A stretch of DNA of 64,000 nt from JBBSJZ01 sp041751935 (GTDB taxonomy: Bacteria; Planctomycetota; Planctomycetia; Pirellulales; Pirellulaceae): contig JBGSIA010000018.1 of assembly GCA_041751935.1 (NCBI GenBank), forward strand, positions 1 through 64,000. Direction: 5' to 3'. The notes under the pieces were generated by a model, which was not told the DNA's origin, searched no databases, and worked only from the letters and a program-made list of their open reading frames with translations. Positions 17,841 through 27,254 of this stretch are shown piece by piece; the first letter of the stretch is position 1; every line of letters begins with the position of its first letter. Made by a program: the position numbers and the translations under genes.

Positions 17841-19337
17841 CTAGCGAATAAACTCATTGAGCGTGTAGTACGCTCGGCTGTGCAACAGCGGCTCACCGGA
17901 TGTTGCCCGAACGCCACTTGCTTCCAGTTCGTGTACATGACCTCGTTGCAGTCCATCGACCAGGATGCTCGCGACGAGTCCATCTTCAGAAACCTTGACC
18001 GCGGTGATTTCGGGAGCCGTGTGGTCTACCTCGGGACTGCCGTATTCACTGCGGTACTCGTAGGTGTAGGTCTTCATGTGGTAATGGTTCGGGTCGCTTG
18101 CTGTATCGCCCGCCGGTTTGGTGAACTCCAGATCAAAACCATTGGATGTTAGCCGCATTTCTTTGATCTCGAAGGGTAATTTGCCGGTCCAATCCACTCG
18201 CTCGACTGCGAACCCAAGTTGTCCAACCGATCCCCAGCCTCGATTGGTACCACCCACAAACAAACTTCCTGAGGGTGTCATCTCCATCCCCACGTTCCCA
18301 CTGCCAAAGCCTTTGAGGAACGGAAAACAGGCACCTTGGTAACGTCCATTGATCTGCTCTAAGAAGACTCGCATCACGGTGCTATCGGATTGATCGGCGA
18401 CAAACATTTGATCGGTGAACGGACCAAACTTTCCCTTCGTGGTATCACAGGCAATGCCCGACGCGCTTTTGCCCATCTTTGAATAAGGAAACATCACTGC
18501 GGGGAGTTCCAGTTGCTCGATTCGTTCTGCTTCAATCGGCAATCGACTACCGCTCTTGGGTTCGATCGGCTGTTCGCCCATCGTATCGCGGCTCAATTCG
18601 AACCACTTAAAACCGCCAGGATGTCCGACAAACTTTCCTTGTCGCAAGGGTTTCAGCGAACATGTTCCGTTCCAGGGACCCTGGTTGTCCGTATAGAACA
18701 GGTCGCCTTGCGCATTCGCTCCGATTCCACCCGGCGAGCGAACACCGCTTGTCATTGCCGTGGTCTCGCCGGACTTTGAAATCTTCATCGCCCAGCCGCG
18801 AAACGGCACTTGGCTGGTAAACGAACCGGTCAAGCACAGTGTCACCGCCATCTCGCCTTGTTCGTTCATTTTTGAACCAAAGGCGTACTCGTGGTAGTCA
18901 CCTGAGACTCCCCATCCATCAGCAAACGTCTCAAAAACATCCGCCTTGCCATCGCCGTCGGAGTCTCGCATTCGCGTTACTTCGGGACGTTGTGTCGCGT
19001 ACAGCCATCCGTCACGTTCGGTAAGGCTAAGCGGTTCATGTAGTCCGCGAGCAAAGACACTGAATTGGTCAGCGGTTACCTTTTGATCGAACGGTGACTT
19101 GACCATGAAGATGTCGCCGCGCCGGGAACAAACGGCTAATTGTCCGTCGTCCATGAGTTCAAATCCACAAGCTTCGATGGTTTCCTCTAAAGGCGTCTCA
19201 AAGCGAGTGATTTTGTAGTAAGTCGATTCGTTGTCATCAGCAATTGTTCTTTTGTGCTGAAAGATCGTTGACGTCACAACCAACAGCATCAGAGCACGCA
19301 GCAAAAAGTGAGAGTTATTCATCGGTAGTATTACCAT
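17841..19337 (-). CDS. exported beta-propeller protein, sugar dehydrogenase-like
   Basis: A 498-residue protein with an N-terminal Sec-type signal; the second ATG (19322) is an equally good start. Repeated blade-like segments suggest a six-bladed propeller of the glucose/sorbosone dehydrogenase type: GFELMDDGQLAVCSRRGDI, RDSDGDGKADVFETFADGW, GDLFYTDNQGPW and GGTNRGWGSVG. Similar segments are often attached to PSCyt1-like cytochromes in planctomycetes. The C-terminal 100 residues form a separate beta domain. Its start overlaps the end of the five-haem DUF1080 gene by 7 bases, so the two products are co-translated and are probable partners. A PQQ requirement or a catalytic activity cannot be shown from the sequence. 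Confidence 0.7.
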   Translation of the reverse strand: MVILPMNNSHFLLRALMLLVVTSTIFQHKRTIADDNESTYYKITRFETPLEETIEACGFELMDDGQLAVCSRRGDIFMVKSPFDQKVTADQFSVFARGLHEPLSLTERDGWLYATQRPEVTRMRDSDGDGKADVFETFADGWGVSGDYHEYAFGSKMNEQGEMAVTLCLTGSFTSQVPFRGWAMKISKSGETTAMTSGVRSPGGIGANAQGDLFYTDNQGPWNGTCSLKPLRQGKFVGHPGGFKWFELSRDTMGEQPIEPKSGSRLPIEAERIEQLELPAVMFPYSKMGKSASGIACDTTKGKFGPFTDQMFVADQSDSTVMRVFLEQINGRYQGACFPFLKGFGSGNVGMEMTPSGSLFVGGTNRGWGSVGQLGFAVERVDWTGKLPFEIKEMRLTSNGFDLEFTKPAGDTASDPNHYHMKTYTYEYRSEYGSPEVDHTAPEITAVKVSEDGLVASILVDGLQRGHVHELEASGVRATSGEPLLHSRAYYTLNEFIR

Positions 19338-22300
19338 GTAATTTGTTGTGTCAGTTCGGTTTGAGTCTGGTCAGGTACGATCGCTCGCAGTTCGTCGGCA
19401 GCACCAACTCGTACGACGCGTGTCTCAACGCCTCCGAGTTCCACGTCGTAAACATCATCAACGCGAAATTGGTTCGCTCCTCGTGCCTGGATTCGACCAG
19501 TCGCAATTCGCCAAACGAGCATGTTGTCATCCGTCGAATCCGGCTTACCAATCGAGATTTTACGTTGAAGCTGCGATTTGCCTTGCTCTGAAACGGGCAA
19601 TACGAATTCTTCGACATTACGATCGGCGACTCGAAAACGAAACGTGGGTTGGCCCTCGACATTGAGCTGGTATCCTTGGAATTTTGCTCCCAGTTCTCGC
19701 AGAGTCTTGCTCGGCCAAGCGTCGTCAATCGAGTTCAAGACTGCGAAGCTTGAGGGCAACTCAACGATTGCATCGCCAAGCGGTTGCTGGCTTCCCTGGC
19801 CGCGGTTATTCCAATGCATCGAGGCATCCACGAAACCATTTTTCCAGATACGTACCAAGCTCATTTGTTCAGCGTCCCAAATCAAATTCACGCCGCCAGG
19901 ATATCCGACGGCGATTCCACGAGGGCTGACGCCGCTAAAGAAATTGCGGTAGATGCTCGGTCGCGTATCCGGTGTCAACACGATTGCACCCGGAATCAAC
20001 CCCTCCGGAACCTTGGCGTCGGTTCCCAGAGACAGGTACCGCCACATCGCGTCGATTTGCTCCTGCGGCTTACCGTCATAAACGCTCGTAAGGGCCGATT
20101 TGCCGTCAACAAAACTGCTGGGCATACGAGTTCCCGGTCGGTAAGTCTGCGGTTCCAATAAGTAACGGTAAAACCACTGAGGTCGCAAACGCAGGGGCAT
20201 TTTGAGCATATCAATCGCTCCGATACCTCCGCCAGTTTCGTTGCCGAAGCGGTGGCACTTGATGCATGCCAACCCTGCGTTGCCAACACACATTCGACCC
20301 GCCCCGATAATGTTCGTTTCCGTATCATTTTGGCTCACCGTCGGCATGTCGTCGCGGCGATCGAGGCGATTGACAGCCTCATGCCATGACTTTAGCGGTT
20401 CGTAGCCAAATCCGGGCATGCGCGTTTTCAAATACGGACGCTCGTTTGCTCCTTGTTCGAGTAGCGTCGCCATGTACGTATCGTTGATCTTGTCGCCAAC
20501 GCCATCAAGCGGCGGTGGAAGTCGTCCTTCGTTACCCATTTCCGGAGTAGTGGTTGTGAACCATCCGTCTCGACCCGACTCTGCGCCGCCCACTGCGTCT
20601 CGTGAATGGCAGGCAAAACAGTTCAGGGTCGCAAGCATCAATTGGACATTCTGTTTATCAGTCGGCTGTTCGCGACTCTGCTTTCTTGACTCGATCGCCG
20701 CGCGAATTGCTGCACGTTGTGCCGACGTGAGTTCATAATTCACTGCCGGTGACTGTACCCTGTCAGCCAAGCAGCCGCGACTTATGTCCAGGGTCACCAG
20801 TGGCATTGCCTTGGATTTCACAAGTGACTTCGCGTTCTCCGGTGCAAAAGCATGACATGCAGCACATCCCGAGGCGATAAACAGAACTCGCCCGCTCTCA
20901 ATCAGAGCTTCGTTCATCTGGAACGAGTTTGTTACCAGCGGTTCGGCTATGTCCTTGTCACGATCAACAACAAGCGAGACGAGATTCATCCAGCCAAGAT
21001 CTCGATCGCGAATTTCGACCTTAAGTTCAGCCTCGCCACCGCCTTGAAAATACTCGACACGCAATCGTTGAACGCCAGCAGAAAGTTTCAGCCTGCCATT
21101 CTCAGTAGTCGCCGGATGGACACCGTCATGCGTTACGCTCTGATCTGCGATGGTTACACGAGCGCCATCGTCACTGGTGAGTCGCACTGCATAGTTGCCA
21201 GCACGGTTTATTCTTACTTCGGCTTCGAACGTCAAACCGTAATTGTACTGGGGGCGAATATCATCGAGTTTCAAGCCAACAACTTCCTCAGTGCTTTCGG
21301 GTCCCAGCTTCGTGAAATCCGGCAGTCGGTCCCATGTGCCTCGGTAAACTCGTCGCACGAACTTTCCCTGCGGTTCTCGGACCACAACATCACGCAACAA
21401 GTAGGCAGCAATCTCTGATGCTTCGCTGGGATCGTTTGTCAGCGTCGGCATCCGATTGCCGCTTCGTACGGCATGAGGATTGAGCAAGAATTTCGCCAGG
21501 GAAGGAAGCGTGTATTTTATGGCCAGATTCCCGAACGGGACGCTTGTTGCCGAAGGAGTCGCGTCACCGTGCTGGGAAGCGTGACAAGCGACGCAACCGA
21601 TTGAGTGAAACAAGGCATCACCGCGCACGGCCGCAGTCGGTGGAACGGTACGTTCGACTAACTCGCCCCGACTATGGGCAAGCAAGTAATTGGTGATTGC
21701 TGCCGCTCGTGCTGAACGCTCTTCATCACTAAGCCCCGCCCAAGGGTCTGGCATCGAGGTACCCGGCTTAGTCAGGTGTGGGTTTGTGATGATGTTGTGT
21801 ATCGCCGAGGGATAAACACGTTCAGCGATATCGGACAAGTCTGGCCCCCGTTTGATCGGCAAGCCACTCGTTGTCGCACTTGCATGACAGGCTTCACAGG
21901 CCAACGAGCTGATCAACAACTCGCCACCATCGACGCTAAGCGTGCCTTGCAAAGCATGAAATCGTTCGAAACCAGGAACAATCGGTCGCAATGCTTCTCG
22001 CTTGGCATCGCGTGGGACGATCCAGATATTGCGAAACCGAACTGGGTTCCCGTGATCTTGCAAGTAGATTGGCCCGGGCTCTGGTCCGGCTTGGATCGGC
22101 GCCCCCCGGGTCGCGCTGGTGACCTCGACATCGCTTTGTACCAAGATGCCGTTGAGTTTCACCGACATCTTCGCCGGTGTAACCAATTCGTGTTTGTCGT
22201 CATAGATCCCTGCGGTAAATTCCACATCGTACGTTTGCCAACTCAGCGGCGGGAAACACGCATTCACACTTGGATCGCTGACGGTGTAGATTCCGCCAGC

Positions 22301-22936
22301 TTCATTATTGAGTCCTCGAAGTCCGAACGAGTCGAGTATCTGGGTCTCGAATCGTCCCTGGTGATAAATACCGCTATTGCCGCGAGCTTGGCCGGTCGCA
22401 AACGGCATAAACGGTGTTCGAAACTCCAAGTGCAAGCGGAAGTCTTGATACTTTGATTGACTGGTGGTGCCTTGCATCAGGAAGCCGTCTTCGGATAGCC
22501 GACCATCTTTCCAATGCTTCGCAACAGAGTCGGCGGTGCCGTCAAATAACACGATAGCGTCGGCTGGCGGCTCGGTACCAAGCGTTGGACTCGTACGCTG
22601 GACTCGTGACAGCGACATGGTCTCGACCAAGTCCCTGACGACATCCGCGTCGCCATCAAGCCGTCTCGGATCGATACGGTCCCAACCTGCTCCTGGCAGT
22701 CCACCCTCATAAACAACTAACTCGAATTCTCCGTTACCACGAGCAATCACCTGCATCCCGCGGTTGTTACCCTGATATTCACCTTGGACTAAGAAATCCT
22801 CGTTCTGCTTCGCTTTTTCGGGATCATCGATAATGATCGATTGAGCGAAACCGAGAGTGCAACTCAGTACCACAAACAAAATCGGTGAAGTGCAATGAGC
22901 CATGCCGCACCAGAAACGAAGTAGATGTATCAACAT
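19331..22936 (-). CDS. exported DUF1080 / PA14 / five-haem cytochrome c protein
   Basis: A 1201-residue protein with a Sec signal (about 1-31). Residues about 125-308 form a DUF1080 domain (3-keto-disaccharide hydrolase-like, concanavalin fold), with IVLFDGT, RGNSGIYHQGRFETQILDS and GPIYLQDHGNPVRFRNIWI. Then come cytochrome c segments with CEACH (347-351) and CVACH (448-452), a PA14-like beta domain (about 530-645), and further haem motifs CAACH (691-695), CFACH (773-777) and CIKCH (891-895), each followed at a distance by Met-Pro pairs that could be axial ligands. The C-terminal 200 residues are a beta domain. The layout joins glycan binding or hydrolysis to electron transfer. It is the first gene of a pair with the propeller gene. 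Confidence 0.82.
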   Translation of the reverse strand: MLIHLLRFWCGMAHCTSPILFVVLSCTLGFAQSIIIDDPEKAKQNEDFLVQGEYQGNNRGMQVIARGNGEFELVVYEGGLPGAGWDRIDPRRLDGDADVVRDLVETMSLSRVQRTSPTLGTEPPADAIVLFDGTADSVAKHWKDGRLSEDGFLMQGTTSQSKYQDFRLHLEFRTPFMPFATGQARGNSGIYHQGRFETQILDSFGLRGLNNEAGGIYTVSDPSVNACFPPLSWQTYDVEFTAGIYDDKHELVTPAKMSVKLNGILVQSDVEVTSATRGAPIQAGPEPGPIYLQDHGNPVRFRNIWIVPRDAKREALRPIVPGFERFHALQGTLSVDGGELLISSLACEACHASATTSGLPIKRGPDLSDIAERVYPSAIHNIITNPHLTKPGTSMPDPWAGLSDEERSARAAAITNYLLAHSRGELVERTVPPTAAVRGDALFHSIGCVACHASQHGDATPSATSVPFGNLAIKYTLPSLAKFLLNPHAVRSGNRMPTLTNDPSEASEIAAYLLRDVVVREPQGKFVRRVYRGTWDRLPDFTKLGPESTEEVVGLKLDDIRPQYNYGLTFEAEVRINRAGNYAVRLTSDDGARVTIADQSVTHDGVHPATTENGRLKLSAGVQRLRVEYFQGGGEAELKVEIRDRDLGWMNLVSLVVDRDKDIAEPLVTNSFQMNEALIESGRVLFIASGCAACHAFAPENAKSLVKSKAMPLVTLDISRGCLADRVQSPAVNYELTSAQRAAIRAAIESRKQSREQPTDKQNVQLMLATLNCFACHSRDAVGGAESGRDGWFTTTTPEMGNEGRLPPPLDGVGDKINDTYMATLLEQGANERPYLKTRMPGFGYEPLKSWHEAVNRLDRRDDMPTVSQNDTETNIIGAGRMCVGNAGLACIKCHRFGNETGGGIGAIDMLKMPLRLRPQWFYRYLLEPQTYRPGTRMPSSFVDGKSALTSVYDGKPQEQIDAMWRYLSLGTDAKVPEGLIPGAIVLTPDTRPSIYRNFFSGVSPRGIAVGYPGGVNLIWDAEQMSLVRIWKNGFVDASMHWNNRGQGSQQPLGDAIVELPSSFAVLNSIDDAWPSKTLRELGAKFQGYQLNVEGQPTFRFRVADRNVEEFVLPVSEQGKSQLQRKISIGKPDSTDDNMLVWRIATGRIQARGANQFRVDDVYDVELGGVETRVVRVGAADELRAIVPDQTQTELTQQITW

Positions 22937-23279
22937 AAACGAGTACTGAGTTAAAGACGCATTTCGTGCCGTGAAAAATCGACAGCCGTAGAAGCAAGCA
23001 GTCTACTCGGCAGCGGTACGTATTCCCAGACAGCGAGCAGCAAAACACCGACATGACACCTGTAGTTCAGCTTCACCCCCAGATTTTCGTCTAGGCACAA
23101 GCGGCAGTGTCACCAATAGGCAGTGTCATCAGGAAGCGAGTTTTTTCGCCACAGCGACCTGGCCAACTGCACATTGAGTGTGAATACGACTAGATTGGTT
23201 TACTATTCCGCAGCGTTGCCAACTCAACACTGCAACCTTGGTACCCTCTGCCCCAAAACCATTCCCGGTGAGTCAACCT
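22937..23279. other. divergent intergenic region with a short direct repeat
   Basis: About 340 bases between two divergent, exported sugar-related genes, so it should hold promoters for both. A short direct repeat (GGCAGTGTCACCA and GGCAGTGTCATCA) lies at about 23103-23131. A GGTGAG element precedes the start at 23280. No RNA gene or clear promoter pair was recognised. Confidence 0.4.
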
Positions 23280-24182
23280 ATGCGACGACGAGAATTCTTA
23301 GCAAGTCTTGCTGCAGCAACCGCACTCGCACCTGCGTTTGCACGTGAGCCAATTTCTCGAAGCGGTCAACCGCGTTTCAAGATCGGGTTGGCTGCCTACT
23401 CACTCAGAGAGTACTTCAATTACTCTCGCGGAAAACAACAGACACCTAAAGGCGATGTTGCAGCGATCGATATGTTTGGGTTCCTCGATTACTGCGTTGC
23501 ACAGGACTTCGACGCAGCGGAATTGACTAGCTATTTCTTTCCGCCAGAGATTGACGAAGTGTACTTATTGTCGCTGAAGCAAGCTGCTTACTTGAAAGGT
23601 TTGACAATTTCCGGCACAGCGATTGGCAATAACTTCACCATTGGTAAAGGGCCGAAGCTGGATGCCGAGATCAAAGCAGCGAATGAATGGATCGACCGCG
23701 CTTCGGTGCTCGGTGCGCCCCATATTCGTTTCTTCGCCGGAACGGGGCACGATTTGGAGAAAGGAACCGAGCGGTTGGATGAAGCGATTGAGGCGTTGGA
23801 GCAATGTGCTGTTCACGCAGCCGAGCGAGGTGTGTTTCTTGGTGTCGAAAATCATGGAAACCTGACGGCAGCGCATATGCTTGAAATCATGCGCCGCGTG
23901 CAGAGTCCCTGGATTGGCATCAATCTCGACACGGGAAACTTCCACAGCGATGATCCCTACGCTGACCTGGAAGCGTGTGCCCCCTACGCCGTCAATGTGC
24001 AGGTGAAGGTCAGCATGAAAACGCCCGGTGGCAAAGAGTCACCGGCCGATTTTTCACGCATCGGGAAAATCCTCAAGGACTCCGGCTATCAAGGTTTTGT
24101 CATCCTTGAGTACGAAGACGAAGCCCCATACGAGCACATCCCTCGAGCTCATGCGGAACTTCGTGCAGCCCTTGATGCGTGA
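23280..24182 (+). CDS. exported sugar phosphate isomerase/epimerase (TIM barrel)
   Basis: I start at the ATG at 23280, because it opens directly with a twin-arginine signal (MRRREFLASLAAATALA) and has GGTGAG upstream; an in-frame start at 23238 would only add unrelated residues. The 300-residue product is a xylose-isomerase-like barrel with metal-site strands FLGVENHG (Glu), IGINLDTGNFH (Asp), VNVQVKVSM and FVILEYEDE (Glu). Family members isomerise or epimerise sugars and sugar acids. Export places the step in the periplasm, together with the Gfo/Idh/MocA enzyme at 15218 and the DUF1080 protein at 19331; such a trio fits processing of keto-glycosides. It is convergent with the esterase gene, with 9 bases between them. 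Confidence 0.82.
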   Translation: MRRREFLASLAAATALAPAFAREPISRSGQPRFKIGLAAYSLREYFNYSRGKQQTPKGDVAAIDMFGFLDYCVAQDFDAAELTSYFFPPEIDEVYLLSLKQAAYLKGLTISGTAIGNNFTIGKGPKLDAEIKAANEWIDRASVLGAPHIRFFAGTGHDLEKGTERLDEAIEALEQCAVHAAERGVFLGVENHGNLTAAHMLEIMRRVQSPWIGINLDTGNFHSDDPYADLEACAPYAVNVQVKVSMKTPGGKESPADFSRIGKILKDSGYQGFVILEYEDEAPYEHIPRAHAELRAALDA

Positions 24183-24191
24183 AGCGAAAGA

Positions 24192-25733
24192 CTAAGGAGT
24201 AACTTTGCCGCTTGTCACGCCCGGCCACTGGTCGGTGCGGAACGGGGTTAGCGGTAAGCCTTCGACACTTTGCACATTGCAGACCGGGTTGTCGGCCCAG
24301 GCATAGCGGACTGCAACTGGATTCTTCACCGCATCGCTCCAGACTTCGATTTGAGTCTTGTCCACTATTTTAGCTTGCGCGGAAACAAACTCTCGGTCTT
24401 CGCCAGCGATTGTAAATCCGATCGGCGTCTGGACGTCGAACAAATCTAGTCCCCCGCCGACATGCTCGAACGTTAACAAAGCGCGTCCATCGTCCTTGAT
24501 CTGCATCGATGAATAGATGGGGCTGCGGTACGCAATGTCATAGCCATAGTCTTTGGCCAGCGCCCACCTCGCCAATCGCTTGCCAACGTCCTGTTTGTTC
24601 TTTGGGTGAATGTCCGAAGCTTCGCCAAGGTTGACGATTACTGCTTCGCCGGTATTTGCCAGTTGTGACATCGTCAACGTTTGTGCTTCGCGCAGTTCAG
24701 CCCAGGAGCTGTCGCCCGGCGTTGGTGCTTCCTGCAGATAGTCCGCAAGTTGAACCCAATAGAATGGAAAGGGACCCTGGTCCCATTCATCACGCCAGGA
24801 TTGGATCATCAGTGGAAACAAGTCTCGGTATTGTTCGGCCCGACCGGCGTTCGTCTCGCCCTGGTACCAGATCGCACCGCGAACGGTGTAGCCAATAATT
24901 GGTTTTAAACAACCGTTGTACAAATTCGCTGGGCGATGTTGGCCCGCGAGAACGTCGCGCGGGCGTTGCGGCGCGTTGCCTTTCTTGGTTTTCTTCCACT
25001 GTTCCAGTTTTTCTTCCCAGCGGGCGACCTCGCTGGCGTAGTCAGTGGTTTTCGCCAAATCGTCCCAATGATTTAACAGGGGAACGTACGCTTCCTTTGA
25101 CTCCAGTACGTCGCGACTGACCCAGGCTTCGGCTGCACTGCCGCCCCACGCGTTGTCGATCAAGCCAACAGGAACGTCCAAGGTTTGGTGGAGCTGGCGA
25201 CCGAAGAAAAATCCGACAGCCGAGAACGTAGCCGCCGTCTCCGGTGTACATGCTTGCCATTGGCCGTCGAACGAATCTTGCGGTTCTTGGGTGCCGACTT
25301 GCGGTACAGTTATCAATCTCAAGTTTGGGAACTTCGCTGCCAAGGTTTCTAGATCTGGGTCGTTTGCTTGAGCGACACTCCACTGCATATTGGATTGTCC
25401 GCTACAGATCCAGACTTCACCAATGAGTACATCTTTGAAAGTGCGAGTTTCATCGGCCTTGATGACCATCTCGTAAGGGCCGCCGGCGGACATCGCAGGT
25501 AGTTCGACGTCGAAACGGCCAGTGTCACTGGCGTTCCCTTGTACCGACTTGTCCGAGAGCGTCACGGTCACTTTAGCATTTGGCGTGGTCGTGCCCCAAA
25601 CATGAATGGGTTTGTCGCGTTGCAAAACCATCGAATCACCAAAGACCGATGAAAGTCGCAGTTCGGCAGAGGCTGTTGAGGGGGAACCGCAAACCGCCAG
25701 ACACGTGATAACAAGTAAGCAAAGTTTTCTCAT
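24192..25733 (-). CDS. sialate O-acetylesterase-like SGNH esterase
   Basis: A 513-residue exported protein with a Sec signal (MRKLCLLVITCLAVCGS). I use the ATG at 25733, since the longer frame begins with TTG. An N-terminal beta domain (LSSVFGDSMVLQRDKPIHVW) leads into the SGNH hydrolase domain with the nucleophile block ICSGQSNMQW, the middle motif IDNAWGGSAAEAW, and the block AIWYQGETNAGRAEQY. The last motif, with IHPKNKQDVGKRLA, holds the catalytic His. The family removes O-acetyl groups from sialic acids, and many planctomycete and Bacteroidetes members act on other acetylated glycans. A second copy lies at 42061. It supports an acetylated polysaccharide as the target of this region. Confidence 0.88.
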   Translation of the reverse strand: MRKLCLLVITCLAVCGSPSTASAELRLSSVFGDSMVLQRDKPIHVWGTTTPNAKVTVTLSDKSVQGNASDTGRFDVELPAMSAGGPYEMVIKADETRTFKDVLIGEVWICSGQSNMQWSVAQANDPDLETLAAKFPNLRLITVPQVGTQEPQDSFDGQWQACTPETAATFSAVGFFFGRQLHQTLDVPVGLIDNAWGGSAAEAWVSRDVLESKEAYVPLLNHWDDLAKTTDYASEVARWEEKLEQWKKTKKGNAPQRPRDVLAGQHRPANLYNGCLKPIIGYTVRGAIWYQGETNAGRAEQYRDLFPLMIQSWRDEWDQGPFPFYWVQLADYLQEAPTPGDSSWAELREAQTLTMSQLANTGEAVIVNLGEASDIHPKNKQDVGKRLARWALAKDYGYDIAYRSPIYSSMQIKDDGRALLTFEHVGGGLDLFDVQTPIGFTIAGEDREFVSAQAKIVDKTQIEVWSDAVKNPVAVRYAWADNPVCNVQSVEGLPLTPFRTDQWPGVTSGKVTP

Positions 25734-25838
25734 GTTGAATGTCAATTGGTGGGAGTCGAGATGTGGGATACGGGCAGTATTGGGATGCGGTCAGTATAAA
25801 GTCGTAAGTTCACCGATGGTGTAGAGTTCGCAGAATAT

Positions 25839-27254
25839 TTACGCACCGGCTATCAGTGGTCCGATCACTTTACCACCGAACTGACTGAGTTGTTTGAAAC
25901 GTCCTGCGTGGTAGTAAGTTAGTTTGTTATCGTCCAGGCCGAGAAGTCGCAGCAGCGTGACATGGAAATCGCGGACATGATGCACCTCCTCCACCGCTGT
26001 CATGCCCACTTCGTCCGTTGCACCAATCGTGTGCCCAGCGCGGCAGCCACCGCCAGCCATCCATATCGTCATCGCATTGGGATTGTGATCGCGTCCGTAC
26101 GCAGTACCACCGCGAACACCATTGTCTGGCGTTCGGCCGAACTCCCCACACCACACGACAAGCGTACTTTCCAGTATTCCTCGATCTCGCAAGTCGCCAA
26201 TAAGTGCCGCGATTGGTTGGTCGACGCCACGGATCAAGTTGCTATGAGCGCGTTCGATGTAGTCATGGCTATCCCATGTGCCGTTGTACAACTGCACAAA
26301 GCGAACACCCTTCTCGACCAACTTGCGGGCCAATAAACACTTGCGACCAAATGCGTCGGTAGCATCTTCGCCGATTCCGTACCGAGCTAGCGTGCGAGCA
26401 TCTTCGTCCGACAAGTCCAGAACTTCCGGCACCTGCATTTGCATTCGGAAGGCCAATTCGAACGAGTCCGCACGTGCCTGTAGCTCAGCATGCTCGGGAT
26501 GCTTTGCCGCATGTGTTTGATTGAACCTTGAGATCAGGTCGAGATTCTTTCGTTGTCGTTCAGTGGTAACGTCTTGCGGCGGACTCAAATCAAGAATGGG
26601 CGATCCTTTGGGACGCAGTGGTGTGCCTTGGAAATTGGCAGGTAAGTAGCCGTTGCTCCAATTCGCCGCACCGCCTTGTGGATAGGAAATTTCTGGCAGT
26701 ACGATGAATCCAGGCAGATTCTGGTTGATGCTGCCAAGTCCGTACGTCACCCAAGCGCCGAGTCCGGGATCGCCGCCAAAGCGGTTTCCACAATTCATTT
26801 GATACATTGCCGTCGGATGATTCACGCTGTCGACTTGGCATCCACGGTAGAAACATAGTTCATCGGCAACGCCCGCCAGGTGTTGCCAGTTCTCCGCCAT
26901 ATCGGCACCACTTTCACCGGCTTTGACGAACTTGAATGGGCTCTTAACGAAATAGCGATGCCCGCTTTCCATCGCCGACTTCTGTTCGCCTTCGCGCACG
27001 AAGGACTTCAAGTGCATGTCAACGAGTTGTGGTTTGGGGTCGAAGGTGTCGATATGCGAAGGCCCACCCTCCATCATCAGAAAAATAATGTTCTTGGCTT
27101 TCGCCGGAAGATGTCCAGGACGAGGAGCAAGCGAAGATAGAGGCGGTGCATCTTCAGCCATCAACGAAGTCAATGCCACGCTGCCTAAACCAACGCCCAG
27201 CGTGTAAATGAACTGGCGGCGCGACGAGATACTCGTTTGAATGTTAGTAGACAT
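25839..27254 (-). CDS. DUF1501 protein, Tat-exported (pair 2)
   Basis: I start at the ATG at 27254, because it places the twin-arginine signal (SSRRQFIYTLGVGLGSVAL) at the usual position; the open frame runs 41 codons further but inside the preceding gene. The 471-residue product has the DUF1501 blocks: LMMEGGPSHIDTFDPKP, RKLVEKGVRFVQLYNG with WDSHDYIERAH, and the C-terminal GEFGRTPDNG with YGRDHNPNAMTIW. The start overlaps the end of the pair 2 cytochrome gene by 11 bases, the tightest of the four pairs. Exported, metal-binding and sulfatase-like by family; the substrate is unknown. Confidence 0.85.
   Translation of the reverse strand: MSTNIQTSISSRRQFIYTLGVGLGSVALTSLMAEDAPPLSSLAPRPGHLPAKAKNIIFLMMEGGPSHIDTFDPKPQLVDMHLKSFVREGEQKSAMESGHRYFVKSPFKFVKAGESGADMAENWQHLAGVADELCFYRGCQVDSVNHPTAMYQMNCGNRFGGDPGLGAWVTYGLGSINQNLPGFIVLPEISYPQGGAANWSNGYLPANFQGTPLRPKGSPILDLSPPQDVTTERQRKNLDLISRFNQTHAAKHPEHAELQARADSFELAFRMQMQVPEVLDLSDEDARTLARYGIGEDATDAFGRKCLLARKLVEKGVRFVQLYNGTWDSHDYIERAHSNLIRGVDQPIAALIGDLRDRGILESTLVVWCGEFGRTPDNGVRGGTAYGRDHNPNAMTIWMAGGGCRAGHTIGATDEVGMTAVEEVHHVRDFHVTLLRLLGLDDNKLTYYHAGRFKQLSQFGGKVIGPLIAGA

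Noticed and set aside
23103..23131. Short tandem repeat as a CRISPR or operator array
   Set aside because: There are only two copies of about 13 bases; too little to call an array or operator.
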